In this document: piece by piece, positions 9,012 to 18,312 of the stretch
How positions within the stretch are numbered: the stretch's first letter is position 1
Layout of the letters: every line of letters begins with the position of its first letter
Source of the DNA: Shewanella insulae
Lineage (GTDB): Bacteria; Pseudomonadota; Gammaproteobacteria; Enterobacterales; Shewanellaceae
DNA length: 64,000 nt
Assembly (NCBI RefSeq): GCF_009831655.1
Contig: NZ_WRPA01000017.1
Coordinates: 36,121 to 100,120 of the forward strand
Reading direction: 5' to 3'
The notes under the pieces: model-generated
Seen by the model: only the letters and a program-made list of their open reading frames with translations
Told to the model about the DNA's origin: nothing
Database searches by the model: none
Made by a program: the position numbers and the translations under genes

Positions 9012-9689
9012 ATGGGTATTCGAGCCATAGTTGTAGATACAGCAGGTACAACAACCGATCTGAACTTTATTCAGGACACCCTTTTTCCCTATTCGTCTAA
9101 GGCCCTCGCTGATTTTTTAGAAGAAAATCAAACTAATGTATTAGTAGACAACTGCATCAGCGACGTGAAAGATATCGCGCTGGAGCCAGACGCCTCACTG
9201 GCGCGCGTGGTGGAGATACTGCAGCAATGGATTGCCGAAGATCGCAAGGCCACTCCGCTTAAGACACTGCAAGGCCTGATCTGGAAACAGGGCTACGCCA
9301 AAGGCGAATTTAAGGGTCACATCTACCCTGACTTCATCGACAGCGTGAAAGACATTAAGGCGCAAAATCTGCGTCTCTACAGCTTCTCTTCAGGCTCGGT
9401 AGATGCGCAGAAACTGCTGTTCAGCCACAGCGATGGCGGCGATCTGACCGAGTATTTCGATGGCCACTTCGATACCCGCACCGGCAACAAGCTGTTTAAG
9501 CAGGCCTACTGCAACATCATCAACACCATCAGCCTGGCGCCTAAGCAGGTGCTGTTTATCTCTGATGTGTTGGAAGAACTCAAGGCGGCGGAGCAGGCGG
9601 GGATGCGCGTCATGCAAATGGTACGCGAGACCACGCAGCGCACCGGTGACTACCCACAGATCACCAACTTCAAGGAGTTAAGCCTCTAA
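9012..9689 (+). CDS. mtnC: Enolase-phosphatase E1 (acireductone synthase)
   Basis: A 225-residue HAD-superfamily enzyme of the methionine salvage pathway; it converts 2,3-diketo-5-methylthiopentyl-1-phosphate to acireductone in one bifunctional step. The family opening [16 protein letters not shown] is present, with the nucleophile-type DxAGTTT signature of MtnC rather than plain DxDxT, plus [14 protein letters not shown] (motif II) and [14 protein letters not shown] (motif III). Length is typical. A GC-rich hairpin with a T run follows the stop. No other mtn gene is adjacent. Confidence 0.95.
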   Translation: MGIRAIVVDTAGTTTDLNFIQDTLFPYSSKALADFLEENQTNVLVDNCISDVKDIALEPDASLARVVEILQQWIAEDRKATPLKTLQGLIWKQGYAKGEFKGHIYPDFIDSVKDIKAQNLRLYSFSSGSVDAQKLLFSHSDGGDLTEYFDGHFDTRTGNKLFKQAYCNIINTISLAPKQVLFISDVLEELKAAEQAGMRVMQMVRETTQRTGDYPQITNFKELSL

Positions 9690-9710
9690 GGCTGTCGCTC
9701 ACTATGTACA

Positions 9711-9733
9711 AAGGCACCTCGAGGTGCCTTTTT
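9711..9733 (+). terminator. Rho-independent terminator after mtnC
   Basis: AAGGCACCTC is followed immediately by its complement GAGGTGCCTT and a run of T, 21 bases after the mtnC stop codon. Confidence 0.85.
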
Positions 9734-9876
9734 TGTTGCCCGAATAAAACCGGGCTGAACCAGGGTGTCAATTCGTCCCGCAGCGAACGACTAACGACTC
9801 GGGGATTGGTATTGTCGCGAGATGCTGATATCTTAACCTAAAACTAAACGCTTGTTTGAAAATTAAAGGTTAAGAT

Positions 9877-10305
9877 ATGGAGCAGTTCGTTAGTCGCTTT
9901 CCCTTCCATACCCGCATCCAGGTTGCCTGGGGTGAAATGGATGCCCTGCAGCACGTCAACAATGTGGTCTATTTCCGTTACTTCGAAACGGCACGTATCG
10001 ACTTTTTTAATCAGCTGTTCCCGCTGGATAAACTCTATAAGTCGGGCATGGGGCCGGTGATCAGCGACAATAATGCCCGCTATAAGCGCCCGGTCACCTT
10101 CCCTGATACCCTCTTGGTCGGCGTCAACATCAGCGATATTCATAAAGATCGTTTCACCATGCATTATCAGGTGTTCAGCGAGCGACAACAGGCGATCACC
10201 ACCACGGGCTCCTCGGTCGCCGTCATGTTCGACTTCAACAAGCAAGCCAAGGCCGAGTTACCCGCCGAGCTACTGGCCGTGCTTCAGCAACACTGCGCAG
10301 ACTAG
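9877..10305 (+). CDS. Acyl-CoA thioesterase, hotdog fold (4HBT type)
   Basis: A 142-residue protein of the 4-hydroxybenzoyl-CoA thioesterase superfamily. The active-site helix motif is clear: WGEMDALQHVNNVVYFRYFE, with the catalytic-type aspartate, followed by MGPVISDNNARYKRPVTFPD on the second strand pair. Length fits the YbgC/FadM-like group. It is a cytosolic enzyme; its natural acyl-CoA is not evident. A second paralogue of similar size is encoded at about 11.7 kb near an acyl-CoA ligase. Confidence 0.85.
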   Translation: MEQFVSRFPFHTRIQVAWGEMDALQHVNNVVYFRYFETARIDFFNQLFPLDKLYKSGMGPVISDNNARYKRPVTFPDTLLVGVNISDIHKDRFTMHYQVFSERQQAITTTGSSVAVMFDFNKQAKAELPAELLAVLQQHCAD

Positions 10306-10320
10306 CCGGGCTAGCCTAAG

Positions 10321-11346
10321 TCACATCTCCTCGTTAAACAGCAACACTATGCCGCCACCACTGAGGCCGCTGTTGATGTTGAGGGTTATGCCTATCCCTA
10401 TGTTGCGCAGCCAGGATGACAAGGATGGTGTCTGCACTAGCCAGCCGGCGCCAAACTCGTAGTAGTGGCGCGTGCCCATGGGGTCTATCACGTCGCCACT
10501 GAGATCGATGCGCTTGGCCAACAGACGCATCTCGTTCTGTCGCTCGAAGAAGTCGGGCAGGCCATAGTGAAACACCAGGGCATTGCTCAGGCGCCCGACC
10601 TGAGGGGTGACGGCCTGCATGCCATCATCGGTCAGCAGGCTACGGCCTATGCCGTATCTGAGGGTGCTGATAAACTCCCATTTATTGCCCAGCAGGTCGC
10701 CGGTATAGCTAACCTCGACATTGGGATCTAACATGATGGCACCATAGCTGGTGTTCACCAGCTTCTCATCGAGCTGGCCTCTAATCTTGCTCAGCAAGGG
10801 ATCCTTATAGGTTAAGGTGTTCTCCAGCCAGAGCAGTTGGGCACCGAGGCCAAACATTGCACGCCACTGCTGGTTTATCTGATACTTCCAGCGATACTCG
10901 CCCGCCAGCAGGTAGCTGGTATCTTTGATCGGACTACTGATGGTCTCATCCTCCAGTCCTTGTATGCTGTCGCTGGCGTGCACGTAGGAGAGGCGAACTT
11001 GGATGCTTTGGGACCACTCGGGCGAGAGCGGCACTGTGTCGCTCTCCCAGGGCAAGGTATAGGAGGTGAGCTGACTGCGCCGCTCAAGCGACTCCTCGCT
11101 ACCGACATCGCCTATCTCGCTCAGATCCACTATGGTGTTGGGATTAAAATCCACTATCCCTAAGGTGATCAGGTTAGCATCGGTGAGCACCATGGCACTG
11201 GTGATGTCCCCCTTGAGTTTGGCCTCGACAGCGGGGCGCAGGTTAATCTCCGGAGCAGCCAATGCTTGAGTAAAGTAAACCCCAACACAGAGCCCAAGCC
11301 AGCGGGTCAGCGCGCTCTTAAGGTGTATATGGCCCTTGATTTTCAC
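10321..11346 (-). CDS. Solitary outer-membrane autotransporter-type beta-barrel protein
   Basis: A 341-residue protein with an N-terminal signal sequence (hydrophobic to about residue 30, cleavage near ALAAPE). The body shows alternating amphipathic strands (YLLAGEYRWKYQI, WEFISTLRYGIGRS, HYYEFGAGWLVQT) and ends in a short hydrophobic strand (SGGGIVLLFNEEM). This fits the family of solitary outer-membrane autotransporter barrels found in Vibrio and Shewanella, which have the barrel without a large passenger. Role unknown. Confidence 0.65.
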   Translation of the reverse strand: MKIKGHIHLKSALTRWLGLCVGVYFTQALAAPEINLRPAVEAKLKGDITSAMVLTDANLITLGIVDFNPNTIVDLSEIGDVGSEESLERRSQLTSYTLPWESDTVPLSPEWSQSIQVRLSYVHASDSIQGLEDETISSPIKDTSYLLAGEYRWKYQINQQWRAMFGLGAQLLWLENTLTYKDPLLSKIRGQLDEKLVNTSYGAIMLDPNVEVSYTGDLLGNKWEFISTLRYGIGRSLLTDDGMQAVTPQVGRLSNALVFHYGLPDFFERQNEMRLLAKRIDLSGDVIDPMGTRHYYEFGAGWLVQTPSLSSWLRNIGIGITLNINSGLSGGGIVLLFNEEM

Positions 11347-11443
11347 GCGAAGGCCTCATCTAATTTTAACAAAATCATCTTGTTACTAATTTTATCACCC
11401 TGTGCTAACGTTAAGTTTCATCCCGTCAAACGAGAGGCAGACT

Positions 11444-11689
11444 ATGACGCAAGAGACGATTCGACACCAGGACGACCAGCAGAAATTTGTCCTGTCCATT
11501 GCAGGCCATGATGCGGTATTAGAGTATCAACGACAAGGCGACAAGGTGGATTTTGTTCGCACCTTCGTGCCGGATGAACTGAGGGGACAAGGCGTGGCCG
11601 GGCGCCTGGTGCGCCATGGTTTAGCGTGGGCCAAGTCCCAGCAACTCGCCATCACAGCCAGCTGCTGGTACGTGCAGAAGTTTTTGTAA
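11444..11689 (+). CDS. Small GNAT-like N-acetyltransferase (YidJ/COG2388 type)
   Basis: An 81-residue protein. The acetyl-CoA binding loop is visible as VPDELRGQGVAGRLVRHGL, as in the short GNAT_acetyltr_2 family, and the protein ends shortly after with the usual CWYVQKF. The ATG at 11444 follows GAGAGGC at normal spacing; an earlier ATG at 11402 would add residues unlike the family. Substrate unknown. Confidence 0.85.
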   Translation: MTQETIRHQDDQQKFVLSIAGHDAVLEYQRQGDKVDFVRTFVPDELRGQGVAGRLVRHGLAWAKSQQLAITASCWYVQKFL

Positions 11690-11694
11690 CCCGC

Positions 11695-12099
11695 CTATTC
11701 GCCGGTCAGGGTCAGCAGCGCCTGCTTCACCTCTTCCCCTATGGGTTGGCTCTTGTCGACGCTATAGTCGTAATGCACTAAGGTGGTCTTGGCCTCGGCG
11801 GTCATCTTCCCCCCCTGCCAGCTCTGCTGCGCCACCTCGAAACTGGCATTACCCACACGGCTGATCCAGGTCTTGATCTCCACCGGCAGACCATATTGGG
11901 TCGGCGAGGTGTAGGCGATGGTAAAGCCCGCCACGATCAGGTTCCACTCCGCCAGATTAAGCGAGGGATTGAAGATGGCGAAGATGGGCTCACGCGCCGC
12001 CTCGAACCAGACGGGCATAACGGTATTGTTGATATGGCCCAGGCCATCGGTTTCATTGAATCTGGGTTGAATGGTTAAACTGAAAGAGCGTAACGGCAC
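11695..12099 (-). CDS. Acyl-CoA thioesterase, hotdog fold
   Basis: A 134-residue 4HBT-superfamily protein. The conserved entry strand and helix read RFNETDGLGHINNTVMPVWFE, with aspartate in the catalytic position (trimmed here to the motif core DGLGHINN). The start is GTG, preceded by AGGAG. It converges with the small acetyltransferase (5 bp between stop codons) and lies downstream of the acyl-CoA ligase gene, which suggests a role in acyl-CoA turnover. Substrate not deducible. Confidence 0.85.
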   Translation of the reverse strand: MPLRSFSLTIQPRFNETDGLGHINNTVMPVWFEAAREPIFAIFNPSLNLAEWNLIVAGFTIAYTSPTQYGLPVEIKTWISRVGNASFEVAQQSWQGGKMTAEAKTTLVHYDYSVDKSQPIGEEVKQALLTLTGE

Positions 12100-12183
12100 A
12101 GGGAGCTCCTAAGGCTAAGTCGTTATTTTTGTGGGAATACGCTAACCGAGAAGCCCTTGGGATGCAAGATGGACTTTCGACCT

Positions 12184-12210
12184 AAGGGCGCCTCGTTGCG
12201 AGACGCCCTT
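12184..12210 (-). terminator. Inverted repeat after the acyl-CoA ligase gene
   Basis: AAGGGCGCCTCG and CGAGACGCCCTT form a stem with one mismatch and a short loop, 10 bases past the ligase stop. It lacks a clear T run in the minus direction, so it may be a terminator or simply an RNA-stabilising hairpin. Confidence 0.4.
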
Positions 12211-12219
12211 AAGATCTAA

Positions 12220-14016
12220 TTACTTCACATACATGGCGTTAATTTCGGTGGCGTACTTGTGATAGATCATCTTACGCCTCAGCTTCATGGTCGGTGTCAG
12301 CAGACCGGCCTCCATAGAGAAGGCCTCGGGTAACAGGGTAAACTTCTTGATCTTCTCGAAGCCCGCCAGCTCCTGCTGCAGATGCTTGAGACGCTGCTCG
12401 AAGTGCTCGATCACATGGCTGTGACGCAGCAGCTCAATGGGCGACTCGTAGTGCAAGCCCTTCTCCTCGGCCCAGGCCTCTAACGACTCGAAAGCGGGCA
12501 CGATAAGCGCGGTCACATAGTTTTTGGCATCGGCGATCACCGCCACCTGCTCGATGAAGGGACAGCAGCCTACCTTGCCCTCGACCCTCTGGGGCGCGAT
12601 ATATTTACCGTTAGAGGTCTTCATCAACTCCTTGATGCGGTCTGTGATGAACAGGTTACCCTGCGCGTCTAGCTCACCGGCATCCCCCGTCTTCAGCCAA
12701 CCATCTTCGAAGCTATCGGCAGTCTCCTGGGGACGATTGTAGTAGCCGCGCATCACGGTATCACCGCGCACCAGGATCTCGTTGTCTTTACCCAGCTTGA
12801 TCTCGACTTCCGGCAGGGTCTTGCCGTTAGAGCCAGCCACCCGGTTATCCAGGGTATTACAGGTCACGGTCGCCGTGGTCTCCGTCATGCCATAGCCGCA
12901 GAGCACGGGAATATCGATGGCGTGGAAGAAGCTGGCCACGTTCTGATCCAGCGCCGCACCACCGCACGGCATAAACTTAAGCCTGCCACCCAATACCTGT
13001 TGCAGCTTGCTGTACACCAGCTTATGAGCCAGTTTCCACTGGGTCTTGAGCCACCAGGAGCTCTTGGCCCTGCCCTGGCTGACCTCGAACTGACGCTCGC
13101 CCACCGACATGGCCCAGGCAAACAGCCTCTTGCGGGTGTCGGGCGCCTTATTCACCTTGTCCTGCACCGCACTGTAGACCTTCTCCAGGAAGCGCGGCAC
13201 CACACAAAGGGTGTGAGGACGAATATCGACGATCGCCTCTTTCACCGTCATAGGATCTTTGAGGTAGACGTTATGGCCGCCGCGGCACAACACATAGAAA
13301 CTCCAGCCCCGTTCGAACACATGGCTCAGCGGCAGGAAGGCCAGCGACACATCGCCAGGCGTGAAGGGTAATATGGTATCGTGCTGACGGACCACAGAGG
13401 CGATATTACGATAATCCAGCATCACCCCTTTAGGGTCACCCGTGGTGCCCGAGGTGTAGATAAGGGTTAGCAGATCGTCCAGGGCCAGGTTAGCCAGACG
13501 GTGAGCCAGTTCGGCCTCGACCTCAGGCGAATGGGTTTGCGTCAGCAGGCTATCGAAATGAACAGCTGTATCCTCTTGCGCCAGCGCCACCTCGGCATCG
13601 AAGACCACTATCTGGGTCAGGCTGGGGCAGAGTGCAAGCAGTTCGCGGGCCATGCGGTACTGCTCGGCATCGCCGACGAAGATCAGCTTGGCCTGGGCAT
13701 CGTCTATGATGTAGCGCGCCTGCTCCAGGGTACTGGTGGGATAGATGGGCACCACCACCGCCTTGGCCTTGAGGGCACCGACGTCGGCACAGGTCCATTG
13801 GGGGCAGTTTTGCGACAGGATCACTACCTTGTCCTGGGGGACAAAGTCTGAGGCGATCAGCGCTTTAGCGATCTGGTCACCAATCTCGTCGAATTGTCGC
13901 CAACTGATCTGCTGCCAAGGCGCCGATAAGCCATAGCCTTCCAATGCGATGGCATCGCCACGTTGCTGGCTCTGGGCCTGCATCAGGCTAATGGGATGAT
14001 ACTGTTGGAGCGACAT
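12220..14016 (-). CDS. Long-chain fatty acid--CoA ligase (AMP-forming), FadD15-like
   Basis: A 598-residue member of the ANL superfamily: ATP-dependent adenylation of a fatty acid and transfer to CoA at the membrane. Core motifs are present: A3 P-loop LIYTSGTTGDPKGVML (about 190-205), the GYGMTETTATVTCN region (A5), WLKTGDAGELDAQGNLFITD (A7/A8) and the C-terminal SNGKYIAPQRVE. Length matches the FadD15/FAA family rather than the shorter FadD. A hotdog thioesterase is encoded immediately downstream on the same strand. Chain-length preference cannot be told. Confidence 0.92.
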   Translation of the reverse strand: MSLQQYHPISLMQAQSQQRGDAIALEGYGLSAPWQQISWRQFDEIGDQIAKALIASDFVPQDKVVILSQNCPQWTCADVGALKAKAVVVPIYPTSTLEQARYIIDDAQAKLIFVGDAEQYRMARELLALCPSLTQIVVFDAEVALAQEDTAVHFDSLLTQTHSPEVEAELAHRLANLALDDLLTLIYTSGTTGDPKGVMLDYRNIASVVRQHDTILPFTPGDVSLAFLPLSHVFERGWSFYVLCRGGHNVYLKDPMTVKEAIVDIRPHTLCVVPRFLEKVYSAVQDKVNKAPDTRKRLFAWAMSVGERQFEVSQGRAKSSWWLKTQWKLAHKLVYSKLQQVLGGRLKFMPCGGAALDQNVASFFHAIDIPVLCGYGMTETTATVTCNTLDNRVAGSNGKTLPEVEIKLGKDNEILVRGDTVMRGYYNRPQETADSFEDGWLKTGDAGELDAQGNLFITDRIKELMKTSNGKYIAPQRVEGKVGCCPFIEQVAVIADAKNYVTALIVPAFESLEAWAEEKGLHYESPIELLRHSHVIEHFEQRLKHLQQELAGFEKIKKFTLLPEAFSMEAGLLTPTMKLRRKMIYHKYATEINAMYVK

Positions 14017-14143
14017 AATTTTCTGACCCTTTTAGCGTACACTTGTACCTTTTTTGACGCATTTTACTGTAATGGCGGCCAAAAAATAAGAGTTTTTGCT
14101 CCAATAGTGTTAATTGGAGCACAAAAGCCAGAGGGCAAGGGGA

Positions 14144-15406
14144 TCAGACCAGGGCGTCACACCACAACTTTCGCTTGCCCCACCAAAGTGTTAGCAGTGA
14201 AAATGCCACCAGGCCAATATCTATCGTCACATAGGTGCTGAGATCTCTGCCCTCCCGCAGGGCCACCAGTGCTGTCGACAACCAGATGGCATGGCAGATC
14301 ACCACCAGCAGGCTCAGCGAGATATGCATGGCGCTGCGGGCAGCGCAGCCGAGGCCGAGTAAGAGCGCACAGACGCAGAAGGTGCTGAGCACCAGATGGC
14401 TCCAGATGAGCAAGGTAAAGTCTGGATTGAATATCAGGGTACAGGTCGCCAGCAGCGCCATGGTGACGGTGAAATAGCCAAGCAGGCGATACTGGGCACT
14501 GGCAAAGGCCTCGATCAGCCCCTGTTTACCGTCAAAGCCCGGCAAGATATAGAGGGTCTCGGTTGCGCGCCATCTCTGCACGCGGCTCCAGTGAACCAAG
14601 GTACAGGCGACGGCGCTGAACTGGCCCATGATGAAGAGCACAGGCAGCTCGATATCGACAAAATAGTTCACCAGCTCCAACAGCAGTGCCAATGCCGGCA
14701 GTAGCACCAGCATCATGGAGAGCATGGGGCCAACGAAGAAATTTACAGGGTGCAACCATCTGTCCAGACGGTTCATCAGGCTGTTAGAGCCAAGGTTAGG
14801 CAGCCAGAACCAACCCATCTCCAGACCGTTGAGGTAGACAGATCTGGCCTCCAGATGCCAGACCTCAGCCTTGAGATCATTGCGGATCAGATAGATAAAG
14901 CCCACGGCCGCCAACGGCAATAAATAGAGGCTGAGACTAGGCAGAAACGCCGTTATCTCTGGTGTGAATGGCAGCAGCAGAAACAAAGCGAAAGAGAAGT
15001 AGAACCCCTTGATGTGGCGACGGCAGAAATAGATGAAGGCGATCCCCGCGACACTCGCCAGCAGCACCTGCTCGACCGCGCCTTCCAAGGGCATTAGCAT
15101 AGCCGCACTCAGCGAAATCAGGGTAGAGATGACCCCCACGATTAACGCCTGCCATTGAATGCTCTCGGTATAGCCAGGCACTAGGCTGGCCCACTCTGTG
15201 GCCGACAGACGGTTGAGCTGCCAGGCAATCGCCGCACAGGTAGAAACCTGTATCATCCCCAGCATGATAGGCATGGCGTCGTATTTGCCCGAGAACGCCA
15301 GCACCAGCATCATCGCCAGCGCCAGTAGCCCGGTGCCGAGAAAGCTGGCACAGCCCACATCGAACAGCCAGAAGCGCAACATGCCGCGCAGCGCTCTAGA
15401 CATCAT
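14144..15406 (-). CDS. ABC exporter membrane subunit (ABC-2 type)
   Basis: A 420-residue, strongly hydrophobic protein with roughly ten to twelve membrane segments and no ATP-binding motifs. Its ATG overlaps the stop of the ATPase gene by 4 bp (ATGA), and a GntR/YtrA-type regulator precedes both, so the three form one operon. The layout matches YtrA-BCDEF-like modules in which a small GntR repressor controls an ABC exporter. Substrate unknown. Confidence 0.75.
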   Translation of the reverse strand: MMSRALRGMLRFWLFDVGCASFLGTGLLALAMMLVLAFSGKYDAMPIMLGMIQVSTCAAIAWQLNRLSATEWASLVPGYTESIQWQALIVGVISTLISLSAAMLMPLEGAVEQVLLASVAGIAFIYFCRRHIKGFYFSFALFLLLPFTPEITAFLPSLSLYLLPLAAVGFIYLIRNDLKAEVWHLEARSVYLNGLEMGWFWLPNLGSNSLMNRLDRWLHPVNFFVGPMLSMMLVLLPALALLLELVNYFVDIELPVLFIMGQFSAVACTLVHWSRVQRWRATETLYILPGFDGKQGLIEAFASAQYRLLGYFTVTMALLATCTLIFNPDFTLLIWSHLVLSTFCVCALLLGLGCAARSAMHISLSLLVVICHAIWLSTALVALREGRDLSTYVTIDIGLVAFSLLTLWWGKRKLWCDALV

Positions 15407-16254
15407 CTGTGCAACTCCATGAAGAGTTGTTCCAGGTTCATTGGCGTCACTGAGGTGAAGCTCGGCGCCATGGCGGCCTCATAGTGATCCACCAGCAGCT
15501 TATCCTGCTGACTATTGAGCACAACAAGCCCTTCGGGCAGAGACTCCTCAGGCTTGAGACTCACCAGCTGCACGCTCTCCCTGAGGGCGTCTATCTCCTT
15601 GAAGAGCACCAGCTTGCCCTTACGCATCAGGGCCACATGGCTGGCGACCCGCTCGAGATCTGAGGTGATGTGTGAAGAGAAGAGCACCGCCGAGCCGGCA
15701 TCCAACGCCAGGTCGAACAGATCCGACATAAACTCGCGCCGGGCGATAGGGTCCAGACTGGCGACGGGCTCGTCGAGGATAAGCAGCTTAGGACGATAGG
15801 CCATGGCCATGATCAGCGCCAGCGACTGGCGTTGCCCCACAGACAAGCGCTGTACCTGCTGCGCCCCATCGAGCTGGAAGCGGCTCAGCCACTCCTGCTC
15901 CAGCGAAATGTCCCAGTTAGGATAGAAGCTGCGATGCAGGGCCAGGGCACGGTCGACGGTGAAGCCCTCATAGCCGAAGGGTTGCTGGGGCACATAGCCG
16001 ATCAGCTCCTTCTGCGCCGAGCCGATGTTGTCGCTGGTTCCGCCCAGTATCTCTATCTGCCCCTCTGTGACATCCAGGATCCCCAGGGCGCAGCGCATCA
16101 GGGTCGACTTGCCCGCGCCATTTTGCCCCAGCAGGCCCACCACCATGCCGGGATAGAGGGTCATCGACAGCTCGTCTATGGCTAACTGGCCGTCAAAGGC
16201 CTTGGTGATCCCATGAAAGGCCAATATGGCTTGATTACTCTCTTGCATCTGCAT
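15403..16254 (-). CDS. ABC transporter ATP-binding protein
   Basis: About 283 residues. Walker A GLLGQNGAGKSTLMRCALG, signature LSVGQRQSLALIMAMA and Walker B LLILDEPVASLDP are complete, followed by the SSHITSDLERVA H-loop. The ATG at 16254 is chosen because AAGGA lies four bases upstream; the longer frame (to 16281) would overlap the regulator gene. It energises the membrane protein encoded next, with which it overlaps by 4 bp. Typical of drug, bacitracin or envelope-stress exporters of the YtrB class. Confidence 0.88.
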   Translation of the reverse strand: MQMQESNQAILAFHGITKAFDGQLAIDELSMTLYPGMVVGLLGQNGAGKSTLMRCALGILDVTEGQIEILGGTSDNIGSAQKELIGYVPQQPFGYEGFTVDRALALHRSFYPNWDISLEQEWLSRFQLDGAQQVQRLSVGQRQSLALIMAMAYRPKLLILDEPVASLDPIARREFMSDLFDLALDAGSAVLFSSHITSDLERVASHVALMRKGKLVLFKEIDALRESVQLVSLKPEESLPEGLVVLNSQQDKLLVDHYEAAMAPSFTSVTPMNLEQLFMELHR

Positions 16255-16262
16255 CTGTTCCT

Positions 16263-16643
16263 TTATTGCGCCTGTTGCCATGCCTTGGCGATGATGGCAT
16301 TAAGTTCTTCCAGACTAACACCTAACTGTTTAGCCTGGTCGATGAGTGAATTGACCTGGGGTGCCATCAGGTCGGCACTCGAGGTGCCTTGGCTATCACC
16401 ACGCTGTGCCACCCGGGTCGGTTGGCCGCGACGACGCTCGAGCCAGCCCTGCTCCACCAGCTGCTGAATGGCGCGGGAGACCGTCATGGGATTGACCGCC
16501 AAGTGCTCGGCGATCTGCCGCACCGAAGGCAATACCTCCTGGGGTTGCAGCTGGCCGCCGACGATCAAACGTACTATCTGATCGCTAAGTTGGCGGTAGA
16601 TGGGGTCACCATTACTGGGGTTGACATTAAGTAAATCTAGCAT
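16263..16643 (-). CDS. GntR-family regulator, YtrA subfamily
   Basis: A 126-residue protein: N-terminal winged helix (YRQLSDQIVRLIVGGQL, LPSVRQIAEHLAVNPMTVSRA, LVEQGWLERRRGQ) with only a short C-terminal tail, as in the YtrA subfamily. It is the first gene of an ABC exporter operon and is divergent from a peptidase-like hydrolase and a second ABC exporter. A 7-bp-arm palindrome in the intergenic space is its likely operator, so it may control both directions. Confidence 0.88.
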   Translation of the reverse strand: MLDLLNVNPSNGDPIYRQLSDQIVRLIVGGQLQPQEVLPSVRQIAEHLAVNPMTVSRAIQQLVEQGWLERRRGQPTRVAQRGDSQGTSSADLMAPQVNSLIDQAKQLGVSLEELNAIIAKAWQQAQ

Positions 16644-16655
16644 TAGCCTTTATTC

Positions 16656-16687
16656 ACTGTATTAATACATTGATACACCGATACAGT
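16656..16687. promoter_or_regulatory. Probable GntR/YtrA operator
   Basis: ACTGTAT at 16656-16662 and ATACAGT at 16681-16687 form an inverted repeat. Nested inside are GTATTAATAC (16659-16668) and GATAC/GTATC-type steps. It lies 12 bp upstream of the regulator start and about 70 bp upstream of the divergent hydrolase gene. The YtrA type binds long AT-rich palindromes of this spacing. Confidence 0.55.
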
Positions 16688-16758
16688 ACTAAATTAACAT
16701 AGATACGGTAAATTTCAACTAAGGAATAGGTATCATGCTTCAAGGAGAGGTTAAACCG

Positions 16759-18312
16759 ATGGCCACAAGATTCACCCGGCAGCAGCGGCTGATTGCGCTA
16801 CTCCTGCCCACCTGTTTGGCGCTACTGCTGTTATCTCAGCCCACCTGGGCCGACGTGAAGCAAGAGGATCGACAAGACAGTCAGCCAGAGTCTTGCTATG
16901 TGGATGATCTGCCAGATCGTCTGCGCTGCGGCGCCATCTGGGTACCGGAAAATTACGCTAAGCCCCAGGGCAAACAGATACAGATCCACTATCTGATCCT
17001 GCCCGCCATCAAACCCAGTTTCGAGAAAGAAGCACTGCTGGCCATCGCCGGCGGCCCGGGCCAATCGGCCATAGATAACGCCGCCAGCTTCGACAAGATC
17101 TTTACCAAGGTACGCCAGCAGCGAGATATCCTGCTGATCGACCAGCGCGGTACCGGCCTCTCCAACCAACTCACCTGCGAAGGCGCAGGCTTCGAGGGAG
17201 GCTTGGCCTTCAACGACGACGAGCTGGATATCGCCGCCGAGACCAAGGCCTGCCTCGCCAAGATAGATGCCGATGTCAGCCAGTATGGCAGCGAAACCGC
17301 CCTCAAAGATTTCGAGGCGGTCAGGCAAGCCCTGGGTTACCAGAAGCTGCACCTCTATGGCATCTCCTACGGCACCCGCATGGCCCAACTCTATATGCGT
17401 CACTACCCAGAGGCCCTGGCCACTGTGACCCTGGACGGCGTGGTGCCCATGCAGCAGAGTGTGCTCAATATCGGCGATGCCATCGGCCGCGCCATCGACC
17501 TGCTGATCCAAGATTGCCAAGGCAACGCCCTGTGTCATCAAGAGTTCCCTAATCTCAAAGCGGAGCTCGAACAGGTAGAGGCACTGCTGAGCCAGGGACC
17601 GCAGATCAGCCAGACCCGCGATCCCCTCACCAATGCGCCGACCCAACTCACCATGACCCGCGCCAAGTTTATGGGCGCCATCCGCATGGCGCTCTATATG
17701 CCCAATGTAAGGGCTCTGTTGCCCCATGCTATCCATCAGGCGGCAGAGGGAAATTATCAGGCCATCATGGGGCTGTATGCCCTCACGGTGAACAGCACAG
17801 GCATAGCCGCCGGTATGCACTCGGCCGTGGTCTGCGGCGAAGACTGGCACCGTTTCAGTAAGGACGAGCGTCAACAGATAGGCCAGAGTTACTTCGGCCG
17901 TGAGATGCTTAAAGCCTTCGACCTGAGCTGTCCTATCTGGCATATCCCGGCGGCCGATGCCAGCTTTGCCGCGCCCATTGCCAGCAACCTACCCACGCTA
18001 GTGTTGTCGGGACAGATAGATCCGGCGACACCACCCAGCTGGGGCGAGCTTGCTATGGCTAAGCTAACCAATGCCAAGCATTTCGTCGCCCCCTATGCGA
18101 CCCACGGCGTGGCCTATCAGTCTTGCGCCAACACACTGATCGCCGAGCTGATCGGCAGCGGCAGCGTCGACGGCCTGTCTCAGGAGTGCCTGAGCAAAGA
18201 TATCAGCCGCAACTTCTACCTCAATGCCAACACGGTAGAGGCCATCCCACAGGACACTCTCAGCCAAGCCAAGCTAAATGACGACCAGCAGCAAGGAGCA
18301 CGCCATGATTAA
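16759..18312 (+). CDS. Secreted alpha/beta hydrolase, tripeptidyl-aminopeptidase-like
   Basis: About 517 residues from the ATG at 16759, chosen because AAGGAGAGG lies eight bases upstream; an upstream ATG at 16735 is in frame. A signal peptide runs to about PTWADVK. The alpha/beta hydrolase fold of the S33 type is shown by AIAGGPGQSAID (oxyanion region), LIDQRGTGLSN, the nucleophile elbow YGISYGTRMAQLY (GISYGT) and the C-terminal VLSGQIDPATPP and ATHGVAYQ (likely Asp and His of the triad). It overlaps the next ABC gene by 8 bp, so a periplasmic peptidase and an ABC exporter are co-expressed. Confidence 0.85.
   Translation: MATRFTRQQRLIALLLPTCLALLLLSQPTWADVKQEDRQDSQPESCYVDDLPDRLRCGAIWVPENYAKPQGKQIQIHYLILPAIKPSFEKEALLAIAGGPGQSAIDNAASFDKIFTKVRQQRDILLIDQRGTGLSNQLTCEGAGFEGGLAFNDDELDIAAETKACLAKIDADVSQYGSETALKDFEAVRQALGYQKLHLYGISYGTRMAQLYMRHYPEALATVTLDGVVPMQQSVLNIGDAIGRAIDLLIQDCQGNALCHQEFPNLKAELEQVEALLSQGPQISQTRDPLTNAPTQLTMTRAKFMGAIRMALYMPNVRALLPHAIHQAAEGNYQAIMGLYALTVNSTGIAAGMHSAVVCGEDWHRFSKDERQQIGQSYFGREMLKAFDLSCPIWHIPAADASFAAPIASNLPTLVLSGQIDPATPPSWGELAMAKLTNAKHFVAPYATHGVAYQSCANTLIAELIGSGSVDGLSQECLSKDISRNFYLNANTVEAIPQDTLSQAKLNDDQQQGARHD

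Noticed and set aside
16831..17943. 370-codon open frame on the minus strand
   Set aside because: Antisense shadow of the secreted hydrolase in GC-rich DNA; no family features and no ribosome site.
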